From assembly GCF_900461105.1 (NCBI RefSeq), contig NZ_UFWZ01000001.1, positions 2,693,001 through 2,757,000 of the forward strand: DNA of 64,000 bases, written 5' to 3'. Below the pieces are notes generated by a model that searched no databases, was not told the origin of the DNA, and saw only the letters and a program-made list of their open reading frames with translations. A program made the position numbers and the translations under genes. This DNA comes from Clostridium putrefaciens. GTDB taxonomy: Bacteria > Bacillota > Clostridia > Clostridiales > Clostridiaceae. This document shows positions 1 through 8,496 of this stretch, piece after piece (the stretch's first letter is position 1; every line of letters begins with the position of its first letter).

Positions 1-1733
1 ATAACGCTTAGTATTGGGGATAATATATCTAAGGTCTTTGGTATATATATTGCTGAATCTACGGACTTTTCTACCTCTTCATTTCCTTCAAAGGTTATAG
101 CTAGTGTCTTTGCCCCTCTTGTAACTACTTCTCTTATATTGCTTATCATTTTATCCTTTAGATCCATCTGAGTTATGGTGGATATTACTACGGTGCCTTT
201 TTCTATAAGTGCTATTGGACCGTGTTTAAGCTCTCCCCCTGCATAAGCCTCTGAATGGATGTAGGTTATTTCTTTAAGCTTTAAAGATCCTTCCATAGAA
301 ACTGCATAGTCAAGGCCTCTTCCTAGGTAGAACATATCTTTATGCATGTAGTTTTGTGCTGCAAACTTTTGAAGTATTTCTTTATTTTCTAATACCTTTT
401 CAGCTTTTTCCGGAAGATTTAATAGCTCTTCTTTTATGCTTTCTATTTCTTCTTTTGATGTAGTTTCTTTAACCTCTGCAAAGTATAAAGCTATTATATA
501 CATAGCTACTAGCTGGGTTACATAAGCTTTTGTTGATGCTACTGCTATTTCTGGTCCTGCTAGAGTATATAAAACATCATCTGCTTCTCTAGATACTGAG
601 CTTCCTACAACATTAGTAACAGCTATAACACGGCAACCTTTTTTCTTGCTCTCTCTTAGTACAGCTAAGCTATCTGCTGTTTCTCCTGATTGACTTATAA
701 TCATTACTAAAGTATTCTTATCCATTATTGGATCTCTATATCTAAATTCTGATGCGATATCAACCTCTACTGGGATTCTAGCTAACCGTTCTATAACAGT
801 TTTACCTACTACCCCTGCATGATATGCAGTTCCGCAGGCTACTATATATATCTTGTTATAATTTTTTAGATCCTCTTTTGTAAGTTTTATCTTATCTAAA
901 ACTATAGGTTTTCCTTTTATTATTCTAGATGCCATGGTATCTCTTATAGCTCTTGGCTGCTCGTGGATTTCCTTTAACATAAAGTCTTCATATCCACCTT
1001 TTTCTGCTGCATCAGCATTCCAAGTTACATGAAATATCTCTTTTTCTATCTTTTCTTTATTTTCATCAAAGATTTCAACACCTTCATCTGTAAGCACCAC
1101 GAACTCTTTATCATTTAATAGATAAACTTCTCTAGTATGATTTAGAACTGCTGGTATATCTGAAGCTATAAAGTACTCTCCCTTACCTACTCCAATTATT
1201 AGAGGGCTGTCTTTTCTAACTGCTATTATTCTGTCAGGTTCTTTAGTGCATATAACACCTAGAGCATAGCTTCCTTCCATCTTTGCTGTTGCCTTCATAA
1301 CTGCATCTAAAATATCTCCATTATAATAATAATCCACAAGATTTGGTATTACTTCTGTATCCGTTTCTGATAAAAATTCATATCCTTTTGACATAAGCCA
1401 TTCTTTTATATTTAAATAGTTCTCTATTATTCCATTATGAACTACACTTATACTTTCATTTTTATTGCTATGAGGGTGAGAGTTAACATCTGAAGGCTCC
1501 CCGTGAGTTGCCCACCTTGTATGTCCTATTCCGATATTACCTTTTATAGGACTTTCCTCTAACTTTTCTTCTAAGTTTTTTAATCTACCCTTACACTTTA
1601 AAACTTCAATTGAATTATCCTTTAAAATAGCCACACCAGCAGAGTCATACCCTCTATATTCTAATTTTGAAAGCCCCTCTACTAAAATCGGTGAAGCATC
1701 CTTTTTACCAACAAATCCTACTATTCCACACAT
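1..1733 (-). CDS. glmS: Glutamine--fructose-6-phosphate aminotransferase (isomerizing), C-terminus off the window
   Basis: Makes glucosamine-6-phosphate from fructose-6-phosphate and glutamine, the first step of UDP-GlcNAc synthesis. The reading frame runs open from the ATG at 1733 to the window edge: 577 codons of a family normally near 600, so about 30 C-terminal residues are missing. It starts MCGIVGFVG, placing the catalytic Cys directly after Met. The glutaminase part shows the RGYDSAG, TRWATHG and HNGIIENY motifs, followed by two SIS isomerase domains (VACGTAYHAG, SQSGETADS, GRGLDYA, GGELKHGP). The SD is AAAAGGAGACAAAAAG before ATG. An in-frame upstream ATG (1859) is rejected because it would bury the N-terminal Cys. 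The glmS ribozyme and promoter lie upstream. Its usual partner glmM is 25.7 kb away. Confidence 0.97.
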   Translation of the reverse strand, partial: MCGIVGFVGKKDASPILVEGLSKLEYRGYDSAGVAILKDNSIEVLKCKGRLKNLEEKLEESPIKGNIGIGHTRWATHGEPSDVNSHPHSNKNESISVVHNGIIENYLNIKEWLMSKGYEFLSETDTEVIPNLVDYYYNGDILDAVMKATAKMEGSYALGVICTKEPDRIIAVRKDSPLIIGVGKGEYFIASDIPAVLNHTREVYLLNDKEFVVLTDEGVEIFDENKEKIEKEIFHVTWNADAAEKGGYEDFMLKEIHEQPRAIRDTMASRIIKGKPIVLDKIKLTKEDLKNYNKIYIVACGTAYHAGVVGKTVIERLARIPVEVDIASEFRYRDPIMDKNTLVMIISQSGETADSLAVLRESKKKGCRVIAVTNVVGSSVSREADDVLYTLAGPEIAVASTKAYVTQLVAMYIIALYFAEVKETTSKEEIESIKEELLNLPEKAEKVLENKEILQKFAAQNYMHKDMFYLGRGLDYAVSMEGSLKLKEITYIHSEAYAGGELKHGPIALIEKGTVVISTITQMDLKDKMISNIREVVTRGAKTLAITFEGNEEVEKSVDSAIYIPKTLDILSPILSV

Positions 1734-2034
1734 CTTTTTGTCTCCTTTTCTGTTTTGTTTTTTTACACAACAAATAAATCCTTTAAATCTTTCTTTAAAA
1801 TTTCTTTGAAAATATAATGGCTCGTAAATATTTTTTCCTAATATAAATATCTTAAGCATTACAAAAGACCTTACTAAATCTTTAGTCCTTAATAGAAATA
1901 AAGATATAACAAAAAAGTCCTACATCAAAATTTAAAATTAGATTCAGGTAAATCATTGTGTTTTAGTTTTTTAATACTTATTAATTGATTAGCTTTAGAA
2001 ACAAAAAAGAATTGAATATAGATAAGTTTTAACA

Positions 2035-2385
2035 CCTAAATTATGTTGTGCTAGAAATCACTTTCTAGTTTTATAATTCTTTACGATAGTGCTATACCGT
2101 GAGGCACCCGCCGAAATCTCGATAATCCTCATCCTCGTCAACTAAAGCGACACCCCAAATCTAAGATTTGGTTGGTGGAGCTTTCTCCACCGTAGGCGGA
2201 GATTCATTTGTCCTTCCAAAAATCTTCGATTTGGTTGGTGGAGCTTTCTCCGCTGTAAGCGGAGATTCCTTACCCATCCAAAAAATCTATGATTTGGCCT
2301 ATGGAGCTTTCTCCACCGTAGGCGGAGATTCCTTACCCATCCAAAAAATCTATGATTTGTTCGGTGGAGCTTTAGTCCTGGCGCT
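2035..2385 (-). ncRNA. glmS ribozyme (GlcN6P-responsive self-cleaving riboswitch) with an enlarged P1
   Basis: The glmS leader contains the ribozyme core. The cleavage-site block AGCGCCAGGACT is read on the minus strand from 2385, cleavage being expected between A2385 and G2384. The conserved block GTTGACGAGG is at about 2142-2133, followed by TTATCGAGATTTCGGCGG and GTGCCTCACGG down to about 2098. A perfect hairpin CTAGAAA/TTTCTAG lies at about 2051-2068, in the P4 region. P1 is made by ACTAAAGC (2376-2369) pairing exactly with GCTTTAGT (2148-2141). The 220 nt between these arms hold tandem hairpin repeats, far more than the usual P1 loop. In this class, GlcN6P triggers self-cleavage and mRNA decay, giving feedback control of glmS. 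The 3' limit is approximate. Confidence 0.93.
2149..2368 (-). repeat. Tandem 63-bp hairpin repeat (about 3.6 copies) inside the ribozyme P1 loop
   Basis: Units of 63 bp each start GCTCCAYNNNCMAAATC on the minus strand and end in a GGAGAAA. Each unit carries two dyads: AAATC-N3-GATTT, and a 7-bp stem CTCCGCC-TAC-GGTGGAG. The middle copy has CTCCGCT-TAC-AGCGGAG, i.e. paired changes that keep the stem. The array lies wholly between the two P1 strands, so it can extend P1 as a branched arm without touching the catalytic core. The 21-codon open frame across it on the plus strand is a by-product of a period divisible by three. Confidence 0.88.
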
Positions 2386-2474
2386 TATATTAAACTTTCA
2401 AACCTTATTTATTATTCTTATTTTTTATTCTTATCTTTTATTATTCTGTTTTATATCTTAAAAGCTATCACATT

Positions 2475-2504
2475 ATTATATCCATTCTTATAGGTTTTCG
2501 TCAA
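2475..2504 (-). promoter_or_regulatory. glmS promoter, sigma-A type
   Basis: On the minus strand TTGACG (2504-2499) and a perfect TATAAT (2480-2475) are separated by 18 bp. Transcription should start near 2468, about 84 nt before the ribozyme cleavage site. Confidence 0.8.
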
Positions 2505-2588
2505 GATATTTAGCTATTTATTTACATTTATAAGGAGTGCACCTTACTTATATGGTATGATATCCCAATGGGGCATGTTGAATTTTAT

Positions 2589-2733
2589 CAAGTTATTCTT
2601 AGACTGAGGTGGAGTTTGCTTATAAGAAATACATCTTTCCATCTGAGTCTTAGAAGAACTTATCCAGGGTCGTAGCAGCCGTCATCCCCCACCTTGAAGA
2701 GGATAGGGGTGTTACGAATGGTAGCCATCGGAT
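2589..2733. mobile_element. 145-bp structured ORF-less element, copy 1
   Basis: This is about 80 percent identical to the element at 5355-5498, from CAAGTTATTC to GCCATCGGAT. It folds into a long hairpin (TTCTTAGACT paired with AGTCTTAGAA, enclosing GGTGGA/TCCATC). A second domain is closed by TTATCC/GGATAA and holds a C4/G4 hairpin with a GAAG loop and the small hairpin ATGG-TAG-CCAT. It sits between the glmS promoter and the HAD gene promoter, preceded by TTAT. No ORF. It may be a non-autonomous IS200/IS605- or IStron-like derivative; that assignment is inference. Confidence 0.72.
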
Positions 2734-2752
2734 AAATTCATTAATTTTTTTA

Positions 2753-2781
2753 TTGACATTTCCCCATGCTCGTTATATAAC
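2753..2781 (+). promoter_or_regulatory. Promoter of the HAD lipoprotein gene
   Basis: A perfect TTGACA (2753-2758), 17-bp spacer and TATAAC (2776-2781) lie about 135 bp ahead of the start at 2918, just downstream of the structured element. Confidence 0.72.
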
Positions 2782-2917
2782 TAACAAAGATCCTAATAAC
2801 AAGGTTTACATAACTATTTGTAGTAAGCCTATATAAATTTTTATTTCCATCCAACACTTTATATTAATCACTAAGTGTAAAATACAAATCTACATAAGAA
2901 AGTAAGGAGTGTCATTT

Positions 2918-4249
2918 ATGAATAATTTAAAAAGAAAAGTGTTTAGTATCGCCTTAGCATCCACTATATCATTTTCTCTAGTGGCTTGTAGTAATTCTGC
3001 TAAAGTTCCAAGCACTAATAATGATAAAACTAATACAGAACAATCAAACAAGAGTGAAGTTAAACTAGAAAAGGGTAACTGGGCAGATGAAAACTTTAAA
3101 GCCTTACAAACTCTTATAGAAAACAACGGTAAAAACAGCAAAAACTATGATGAAACTAAAAAGCCATATGCTGTATTTGACTGGGACAACACTACAATAA
3201 TCAATGATGTAGAAGAAGCATTACTTGCATATCAATTAACAAATCTTGAGTTTAAAATGACTCCTGAAGAGTTTAGTAAAACTATTAGAACTAATATTCC
3301 AAAGGATAACTTTACAAAAGAATGTAACAACAAGGCTGGAGAGCCTGTTAATATTGAATCAGTTGGTGCTGATATTGATTCAGACTACAAATTCTTATAT
3401 GAAAATTACAAAGGATTCAAAGGCGATAAATCTTTAGATGATATTAAAAAGACTGTCGAATATAAAGATTTTATAGCTAAAACTAGATATCTTTATGCAT
3501 CAATTGGAGAATCTTTTAGTTCAGATGTAAGCTACCCATGGGTTACTTATTTATTTGCTGGAATGACAGAAAAAGAAGTTGCTACATTAACAGAGAAGTC
3601 AAATGATTACTGGTTATCACATGAACTTTCTGAAGAGACTTGGACAAGTCCTGAAGAGTTAAAGGGTAATTCTGGTGTAGTTTCTGTTAGCTTCCACACT
3701 GGATTAAGAACACTAAAAGAACAACAAAACCTTTATAAGACTTTAATGTCTAATGGAATAGATGTTTATATATGCTCAGCATCATTTATAGATGTTGTTA
3801 GAGAGTTTGCTACAAACCCTAAGTTTGGATATGATATTCCAAAAGAAAATGTATATGCCATGGAACTAGAAAGAGATGACAAAGGCGTAATTAAATCTGA
3901 ATTTAGAAAAGATTACGATCAAACTCAAAGCAAGGGTAAAACTAAAACTATAGAGAGATTTTTAGTAGAAAAATATGCTGGAAAAGGTCCTTTAATAGTT
4001 GGAGGAGATAGTGCGGGAGATGTTGCTATGTTAACTGACTTTAATGATACAAAGTTTTCATTAATAGTTAATAGATGCAAAGGTGATGAGCTTGGTAAAA
4101 TTTCAAAAGAAGCTGCTGACACTATAGGAAAAGAAGATGCTAGATATTATTTACAAGGAAGAAATGAAAACACTGGTGAGTTTATACCAACTCAAAAATC
4201 TGTATTCCTTGGAAGCAAAGAAGAAGTTTTATTAAAGAAAGCTAAATAA
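2918..4249 (+). CDS. HAD-superfamily phosphatase lipoprotein (phosphorylcholine phosphatase-like)
   Basis: A predicted secreted, lipid-anchored phosphatase of 443 aa. ATG 2918 is chosen because AAGGAG lies 9 bp upstream; the GTG at 2909 overlaps that SD. The N-terminus is a lipoprotein signal with lipobox LVAC (Cys24) and a polar linker. HAD motif I is VFDWDNTT (nucleophile Asp88, acid/base Asp90), motif II is probably ICSASF, the motif III lysine lies in the GKTKTIERF region, and motif IV is GGDSAGDVAM. The DxDNT form and overall build recall bacterial phosphorylcholine phosphatases, but the substrate cannot be read from sequence. It has its own promoter. A close paralogue lies downstream of the ISLre2 copy. 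Confidence 0.85.
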   Translation: MNNLKRKVFSIALASTISFSLVACSNSAKVPSTNNDKTNTEQSNKSEVKLEKGNWADENFKALQTLIENNGKNSKNYDETKKPYAVFDWDNTTIINDVEEALLAYQLTNLEFKMTPEEFSKTIRTNIPKDNFTKECNNKAGEPVNIESVGADIDSDYKFLYENYKGFKGDKSLDDIKKTVEYKDFIAKTRYLYASIGESFSSDVSYPWVTYLFAGMTEKEVATLTEKSNDYWLSHELSEETWTSPEELKGNSGVVSVSFHTGLRTLKEQQNLYKTLMSNGIDVYICSASFIDVVREFATNPKFGYDIPKENVYAMELERDDKGVIKSEFRKDYDQTQSKGKTKTIERFLVEKYAGKGPLIVGGDSAGDVAMLTDFNDTKFSLIVNRCKGDELGKISKEAADTIGKEDARYYLQGRNENTGEFIPTQKSVFLGSKEEVLLKKAK

Positions 4250-4466
4250 TAAAATTATACTTATATAATAAAGTGAATTAATTATAGAAATAAAATATTA
4301 TTTTAGGATTGGGGACAGTTCATTAATGTAGTTAGAGTATAATTTTAGTAGGCAGAACTAGTATAAAAAACTATATAAATAAAAGGAGATGCAAAAACAT
4401 CTCCCCAATACATAAATTATCCATTATAATTAAGTTGCAAACACAAAACTGAATGGAGTTGAATTT

Positions 4467-6089
4467 ATGTATAATGTTAGTTTAAATGAAAACGGCTTAA
4501 CTTTCAAGGAAATAGAGAAAAAGATTTATAAGATAGTTTGTGATGAAGCCTGCAATGTTTTAAAAAATGTGTTGGAAGCTTTAGATGAAAAGCTACTTAA
4601 AGAAAGAGAGATTAAAGTATATAGAAATAAGGGACTTAAAAAGACTTGTTTAAGAACGATTATGGGGGATGTTGAATATTCAAGACGTATCTATCAGTTT
4701 GAACTTGAAGATGGTAAAACAGCTACTAAGTTCCTTTTAGATGAGTATCTAGGCATGGACACCATAGGTAATGTATCTATAAATCTTGTAGAAACTATTT
4801 TAACTAACGTGTCAGAAGTATCTTTTAGAAAAACAGCTGAAAATATAAAAACAATGTGTAATCAGGAAATTAGTGCTCAAGGAGTTTGGAACATAGTTCA
4901 AACGGTTGGAGAAAAGATAAATGAACTAGAAAAGCGTAAGATTGAACTAAATGAAAAAGGTGCGTTGAAAGGCGAAAAGGAAGTACCAGTGCTATTTCAG
5001 GAGCAAGACGGTGTATGGTTATCCATTCAGGGAAAAGATAGACCAAAGGGTAAGAATAGAAAAAAAGAACTTAAATTAGCAGTATCTTATACAGGTTGGA
5101 AGTTGCGTCCAGGTAGTAAAAAAGAATATGTTGTTATTGATAAAACTGTTTGTGCAAGTTTTAATAGTTCTAGCCACTTTAAAAAGGTTGCGGAAGCAAC
5201 CATTGCTGAAAAATATAATGTTGATGAAATAGAAACTAGGATATTAAATGGAGATGGTGCAAAGTGGATAAAAGCAACCTGTGAAGATCAAGACATACAC
5301 TTTAAGCTCGATCCATTTCATATAAGCCAAGCAATTATTAGAAAAGTAAGTGATCAAGTGATTCTTAGACTTAGGTGGAGTTTGCTTATAAGGAATACAT
5401 ATCTCCATCAAAGTCTTAGAAGAACTTATCCAGGGGCTCAGCAGCCGTCATCCCCATCTTGAAGAAGATAGGGGAGTTACGGATGGTAGCCATCGGATAA
5501 AAAAGAACAGAAAGTCTTACTTAAGTTATTTAGGCAAGGGAAAGTTGATGAAGGATTAGAAGTAATTGTTAACATGATGATAGAAAGTAATAAAGATGAA
5601 GTTGTTTTTAAAAAGCTTACAGAGCTATATGACTATTTTGTGCATAATAAAGAGGGCCTAGTTCCATATAAATTAAGAGACAATATAACTATGCCTACGG
5701 CACCCGAAGGGATAGAATATAGGCAATTAGGGACTATGGAACATAACATTTGCGATGTGTTAGCACATAGAATGAAAGGTAGAAAAATGAGCTGGTCTAT
5801 TAATGGAGCCGATAACTTATCTAAAATTTTAGCAGAAAAGTTTAGCAATAGATTATTTAGTACCTTGGATAAGATCTATAAAAACATTATACCGAAGGGC
5901 GTTATAGATACTGTAATTCGTGAAATACCTTTATCCGCTTCCGCGGTTAATAAAAAGGGTACGAAATCTAAAGAATATAAGATACATACCGCGCCTATTC
6001 CTTATAGTGGAGCCGCGGTTACCTTGGGAAGAAAAGTAATACAAAAACTTTGTGGATTAAAAGGATTTGGAGATCTTAGTTACAATTAA
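4467..6089 (+). pseudogene. ISLre2-family transposase, interrupted by a 144-bp insert
   Basis: The N-terminal part (4467-5354) reads MYNVSLNENGLTFKEI and on to HISQAIIRKVSD. The frame then enters the insert and stops at 5462. Joining 5354 directly to 5499 restores the frame at SD|KKEQKVLL and gives a 492-aa protein, about the usual size for this family. The C-terminal part alone has an internal ATG at 5574 but no SD. The SD for the intact gene is GGAG before ATG 4467. Presumably inactive unless the insert is lost or the two parts can be joined. Confidence 0.88.
5355..5498. mobile_element. 144-bp structured ORF-less element, copy 2, inside the ISLre2 transposase
   Basis: Second copy of the element at 2589-2733. 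The target is recoverable because the host gene is known: AGTGAT lies before it and AAAAAAGAAC after it. Insertion followed TGAT with no long target duplication (a shared GAT makes the exact joint ambiguous by 3 bp). The stem GGTGGAG/CTCCATC, the hairpin CCCCATCTT-GAAG-AAGATAGGGG and the perfect GATGG-TAG-CCATC hairpin are all present. Confidence 0.82.
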
Positions 6090-6324
6090 GAATAAAAATG
6101 GGTAGGGTAAATTATAAATACCCCATGTAAAATAATGGATAATAAATTAAATAAAATAGTTGCCCACTTTTACTTGACTCAAACATTAATGTAAAGATTA
6201 ATGAACTGTCCCCTTTAATATGATACAATTATTTTAAACAGTATTTTAAAAAGCTTAAAAATTAAGTGTTTCTATATATTAAAGTAAATATTGTTTTAAT
6301 CTATTAAGTAAGGTAGGGTCACCA

Positions 6325-7650
6325 ATGAGTAATATAAAAAAAGAAGCTGATGTAACTTGGTTAAATTTTAATATGCATAACCTTACAAAAGAATTTAAAT
6401 GTTCTTTTGAAACAAGTGATGAAAACACAAAACAAAATAGTCATGATAACCAATATAATAAAGAGGAAGTTATCCTTAATAGAGGTAACTTTGCCTATGA
6501 GAACTATGAATCTTTGAAAACCCTTATAGAAACTAATGGTAATAAGAGTAATATTTACGATGAAAATAAAAGACCTTATGCTGTATTTGATTGGGATAAT
6601 ACATCAATAATTAATGATGTTGAAGATGCTGTTTTAGCCTATCAATTAATACACCTTAGATTTAAAATGAGTCCAGAGGAGTTTAGTAAAATTATTAGAA
6701 AAGATATCCCTAAGGATAATTTTAAAGATAAGTTTAATAATAAAGATGGAAATTCTATTAATATTGATTTAGTTGGGAAGGACTTAGATTTTGACTATAG
6801 ATTTTTATATGATAATTATGAAGGACTAAATGGAAATAAATCCTTAGAGCATATTAAAGAAACTTTAGAGTATAAGGACTTTATAGCTAAAACTAGGTAT
6901 CTTTATAGTGCTATAGGAAGTTCCTTTGATTTAGCTTCGGGTTACACCTGGTCCATGCGTCTTTTTTCTAAGATGACAAGTGATGAAGTCTCCAGGCTAT
7001 CAGAAGAGTCCATCATTTATTGGTTAAAACATGAAATTAATAGAACTACCTGGACAAGTCCTCTAGCTTTAAAGGGTAAGTCAGGGATTATATCCGTTAC
7101 CTTCAATACTGGTATTAAATCAATAAAAGAGATGCAAAACCTTTATAAAACCTTAATATATAATGGAATAGATGTTTATATCTGCTCTGCCTCTTATTTA
7201 TACGTGGTTAGAGAATTTGCTTCAAATCCTAAGTTTGGATACAGTATTCCAACGGAAAATGTATTTGGTATGCAACTTGAATTTGATAATAATAATTTAA
7301 TTAAACCAGAACTTAAAATAAATTATCACCAAACACAAGGTGAAGGAAAGACCAAAACCATTGAAAGGTTTTTAGTGAAAAAACATGGTGGCAAGTCCCC
7401 CTTAATAGTTGGTGGAGACAATCATGGTGACGTTTCTATGTTATCTTTCTTTCATGATACACGCTTTAGCTTAATCATTAATAGATGCAAAGATAAAGAA
7501 CTCTTTAAACTATCAAAAGTGGCTGCTGACAGCATTGGTATGAAAAATGCCAGATACCACCTCCAAGGAAGAAATGAAAACACTGGAAAGTTTATCCAAA
7601 GCCAAAAATCTATCCTCTTTGGAACTAGTGAGGAAAGACTACTTAGATAA
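6325..7650 (+). CDS. HAD-superfamily phosphatase paralogue without signal peptide
   Basis: A 441-aa paralogue of the lipoprotein at 2918, collinear over nearly its whole length (GNFAYENYESLKTLIETNG, AVFDWDNTS, VYICSASY, GKTKTIERFL, GGDNHGDVSM). The catalytic Asp pair and motif IV Asp are kept. The N-terminus differs: no hydrophobic signal, and KCSFETSDEN lies where the lipobox ACSNS should be, so export is probably lost. The SD (AGGTAGGG) is modest. It may be a decayed duplicate or a cytoplasmic form. The ISLre2 copy sits between the two and may have parted a tandem duplication. Confidence 0.75.
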   Translation: MSNIKKEADVTWLNFNMHNLTKEFKCSFETSDENTKQNSHDNQYNKEEVILNRGNFAYENYESLKTLIETNGNKSNIYDENKRPYAVFDWDNTSIINDVEDAVLAYQLIHLRFKMSPEEFSKIIRKDIPKDNFKDKFNNKDGNSINIDLVGKDLDFDYRFLYDNYEGLNGNKSLEHIKETLEYKDFIAKTRYLYSAIGSSFDLASGYTWSMRLFSKMTSDEVSRLSEESIIYWLKHEINRTTWTSPLALKGKSGIISVTFNTGIKSIKEMQNLYKTLIYNGIDVYICSASYLYVVREFASNPKFGYSIPTENVFGMQLEFDNNNLIKPELKINYHQTQGEGKTKTIERFLVKKHGGKSPLIVGGDNHGDVSMLSFFHDTRFSLIINRCKDKELFKLSKVAADSIGMKNARYHLQGRNENTGKFIQSQKSILFGTSEERLLR

Positions 7651-7997
7651 TCAAGTGCATAATATGTCGTTTTATTCTTTTTTCAAACAACATATTGCAA
7701 CAAATATTTATATATATATATGCTACTATTATATGTAAACAAACTTACTTATATATGTATATAATAGCAAATGGTTACATTTTCTTCAATTGATGCTTTT
7801 GGATATCCTACTTGTCTAACTGAAATTTGTATAGATTATCAAAATGACAGTAAGGACACCTTATCTTAGTTTTATTCATTGTGCTTCTTTTCTATTCCGA
7901 TATATTAACTCTTTTAAACTTATTATATTTCATAAAGCCAGAAGGACAATGTTTATATAACTTAACAAATCAAATAAAGAAAAAGGGGTCTATTAAT
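7651..7997. other. AT-rich intergenic stretch before the bacteriocin gene
   Basis: About 350 bp with no convincing gene. It contains alternating TATATA tracts (about 7707-7765) and a short open run from ATG 7771 to a stop at 7867 with no SD. It presumably holds the bacteriocin promoter, but I cannot fix a -10/-35 pair. Confidence 0.4.
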
Positions 7998-8321
7998 ATG
8001 AAAAGTTTTAAAAAGATAGCAATAGTTACAGGTTTATTAGTCACTACTACTATAACTGTTGTTGCTGCTTTTACTCACAATAGTGATGAGTTTAAATTTG
8101 GACCAGAAGCTAATCCCTTGCCATGGGCTTGGGATCAATCAAGACAATATTCAAACTTTTATTGTGGTGAACAAAAACATCACGCTACAGCTATAATGAA
8201 AGATTCAGATGGCCAAGAATTTAGAGATAGAACTGATGCACCTGCTGGAAAGTGGGCTAAAGCAAAAACTAGTTATGTAAAAAATCCAAGTGAATGGAAC
8301 TCTTATTATGGTCATGATTAA
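7998..8321 (+). CDS. Lactococcin 972-family bacteriocin precursor
   Basis: A 107-aa secreted peptide. ATG 7998 is preceded by AAAAAGGGG; the longer frame from 7881 has no SD. Residues 1-24 form a Sec-type signal (MKSFKKIAIV.. ending VVAA). The mature part of about 83 aa has the family build: aromatic N-terminal half (WAWDQSRQYSNFYCG), central HHATAIM, APAGKWAKA and the C-terminal aromatic run NSYYGHD. Lactococcin 972 itself blocks septum formation through lipid II (family knowledge). The next two genes are the transporter and membrane protein that accompany this family, which supports the call. It has a single Cys, so no disulfide within one chain. Confidence 0.85.
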   Translation: MKSFKKIAIVTGLLVTTTITVVAAFTHNSDEFKFGPEANPLPWAWDQSRQYSNFYCGEQKHHATAIMKDSDGQEFRDRTDAPAGKWAKAKTSYVKNPSEWNSYYGHD

Positions 8322-8357
8322 TTTAAAAATTTTATAAACCATGAGCTTATATCTTTT

Positions 8358-8391
8358 GAGAGGTGTTTGAATATATTTCATACATCTCTCG
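8358..8391 (+). other. Hairpin between bacteriocin and membrane-protein genes
   Basis: GAGAGGTGT and ACATCTCTC form a 9-bp stem (one G-U) with a 15-nt loop. No T-run follows, so it could attenuate transcription or protect the abundant bacteriocin mRNA rather than terminate fully. Confidence 0.4.
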
Positions 8392-8496
8392 ACTAAAAAA
8401 GCCCTGTAATTTAAGATTTAGATTTCTTACACAAATTACAAAATTTCACTCTTAAGCATTAATTAAATCTATTAACATACATAGGGAGATGTAAAA

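Larger units (their letters stand above)
4311..6213 (+). mobile_element. ISLre2-family insertion sequence, transposase interrupted
   Basis: Terminal inverted repeats GGGGACAGTTCATTAAT (from 4311) and its exact complement ending at 6213 bound the element. The internal transposase is split by the 144-bp element at 5355-5498. Without that insert the IS would be 1759 bp. No clear target duplication flanks it (TTTAGGATT on the left, TTTAATATG on the right). It lies between two HAD-phosphatase paralogues. Confidence 0.88.

Noticed and set aside
1734-1859. In-frame ATG 42 codons upstream of glmS
   Set aside because: GlmS needs Cys as the first residue after Met; the good SD lies before ATG 1733.
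2149-2368. CRISPR array
   Set aside because: The 63-bp units are contiguous with no unique spacers, and no cas genes are present.
2168-2461. 97-codon plus-strand ORF with three 21-residue repeats
   Set aside because: No SD, TTG start, and it lies antisense to the glmS ribozyme; the repeat period of 63 just happens to be a multiple of three.
5355-5498. Complete group I intron / IStron
   Set aside because: 144 bp is too short for the catalytic core and there is no tnpA/tnpB; only a derivative is possible.
7771-7869. Short open run starting at ATG 7771 before the bacteriocin
   Set aside because: No SD and no recognisable family; left as intergenic.
7881-7997. N-terminal extension of the bacteriocin frame
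   Set aside because: The extension has no SD, while ATG 7998 has one and begins a proper signal peptide.
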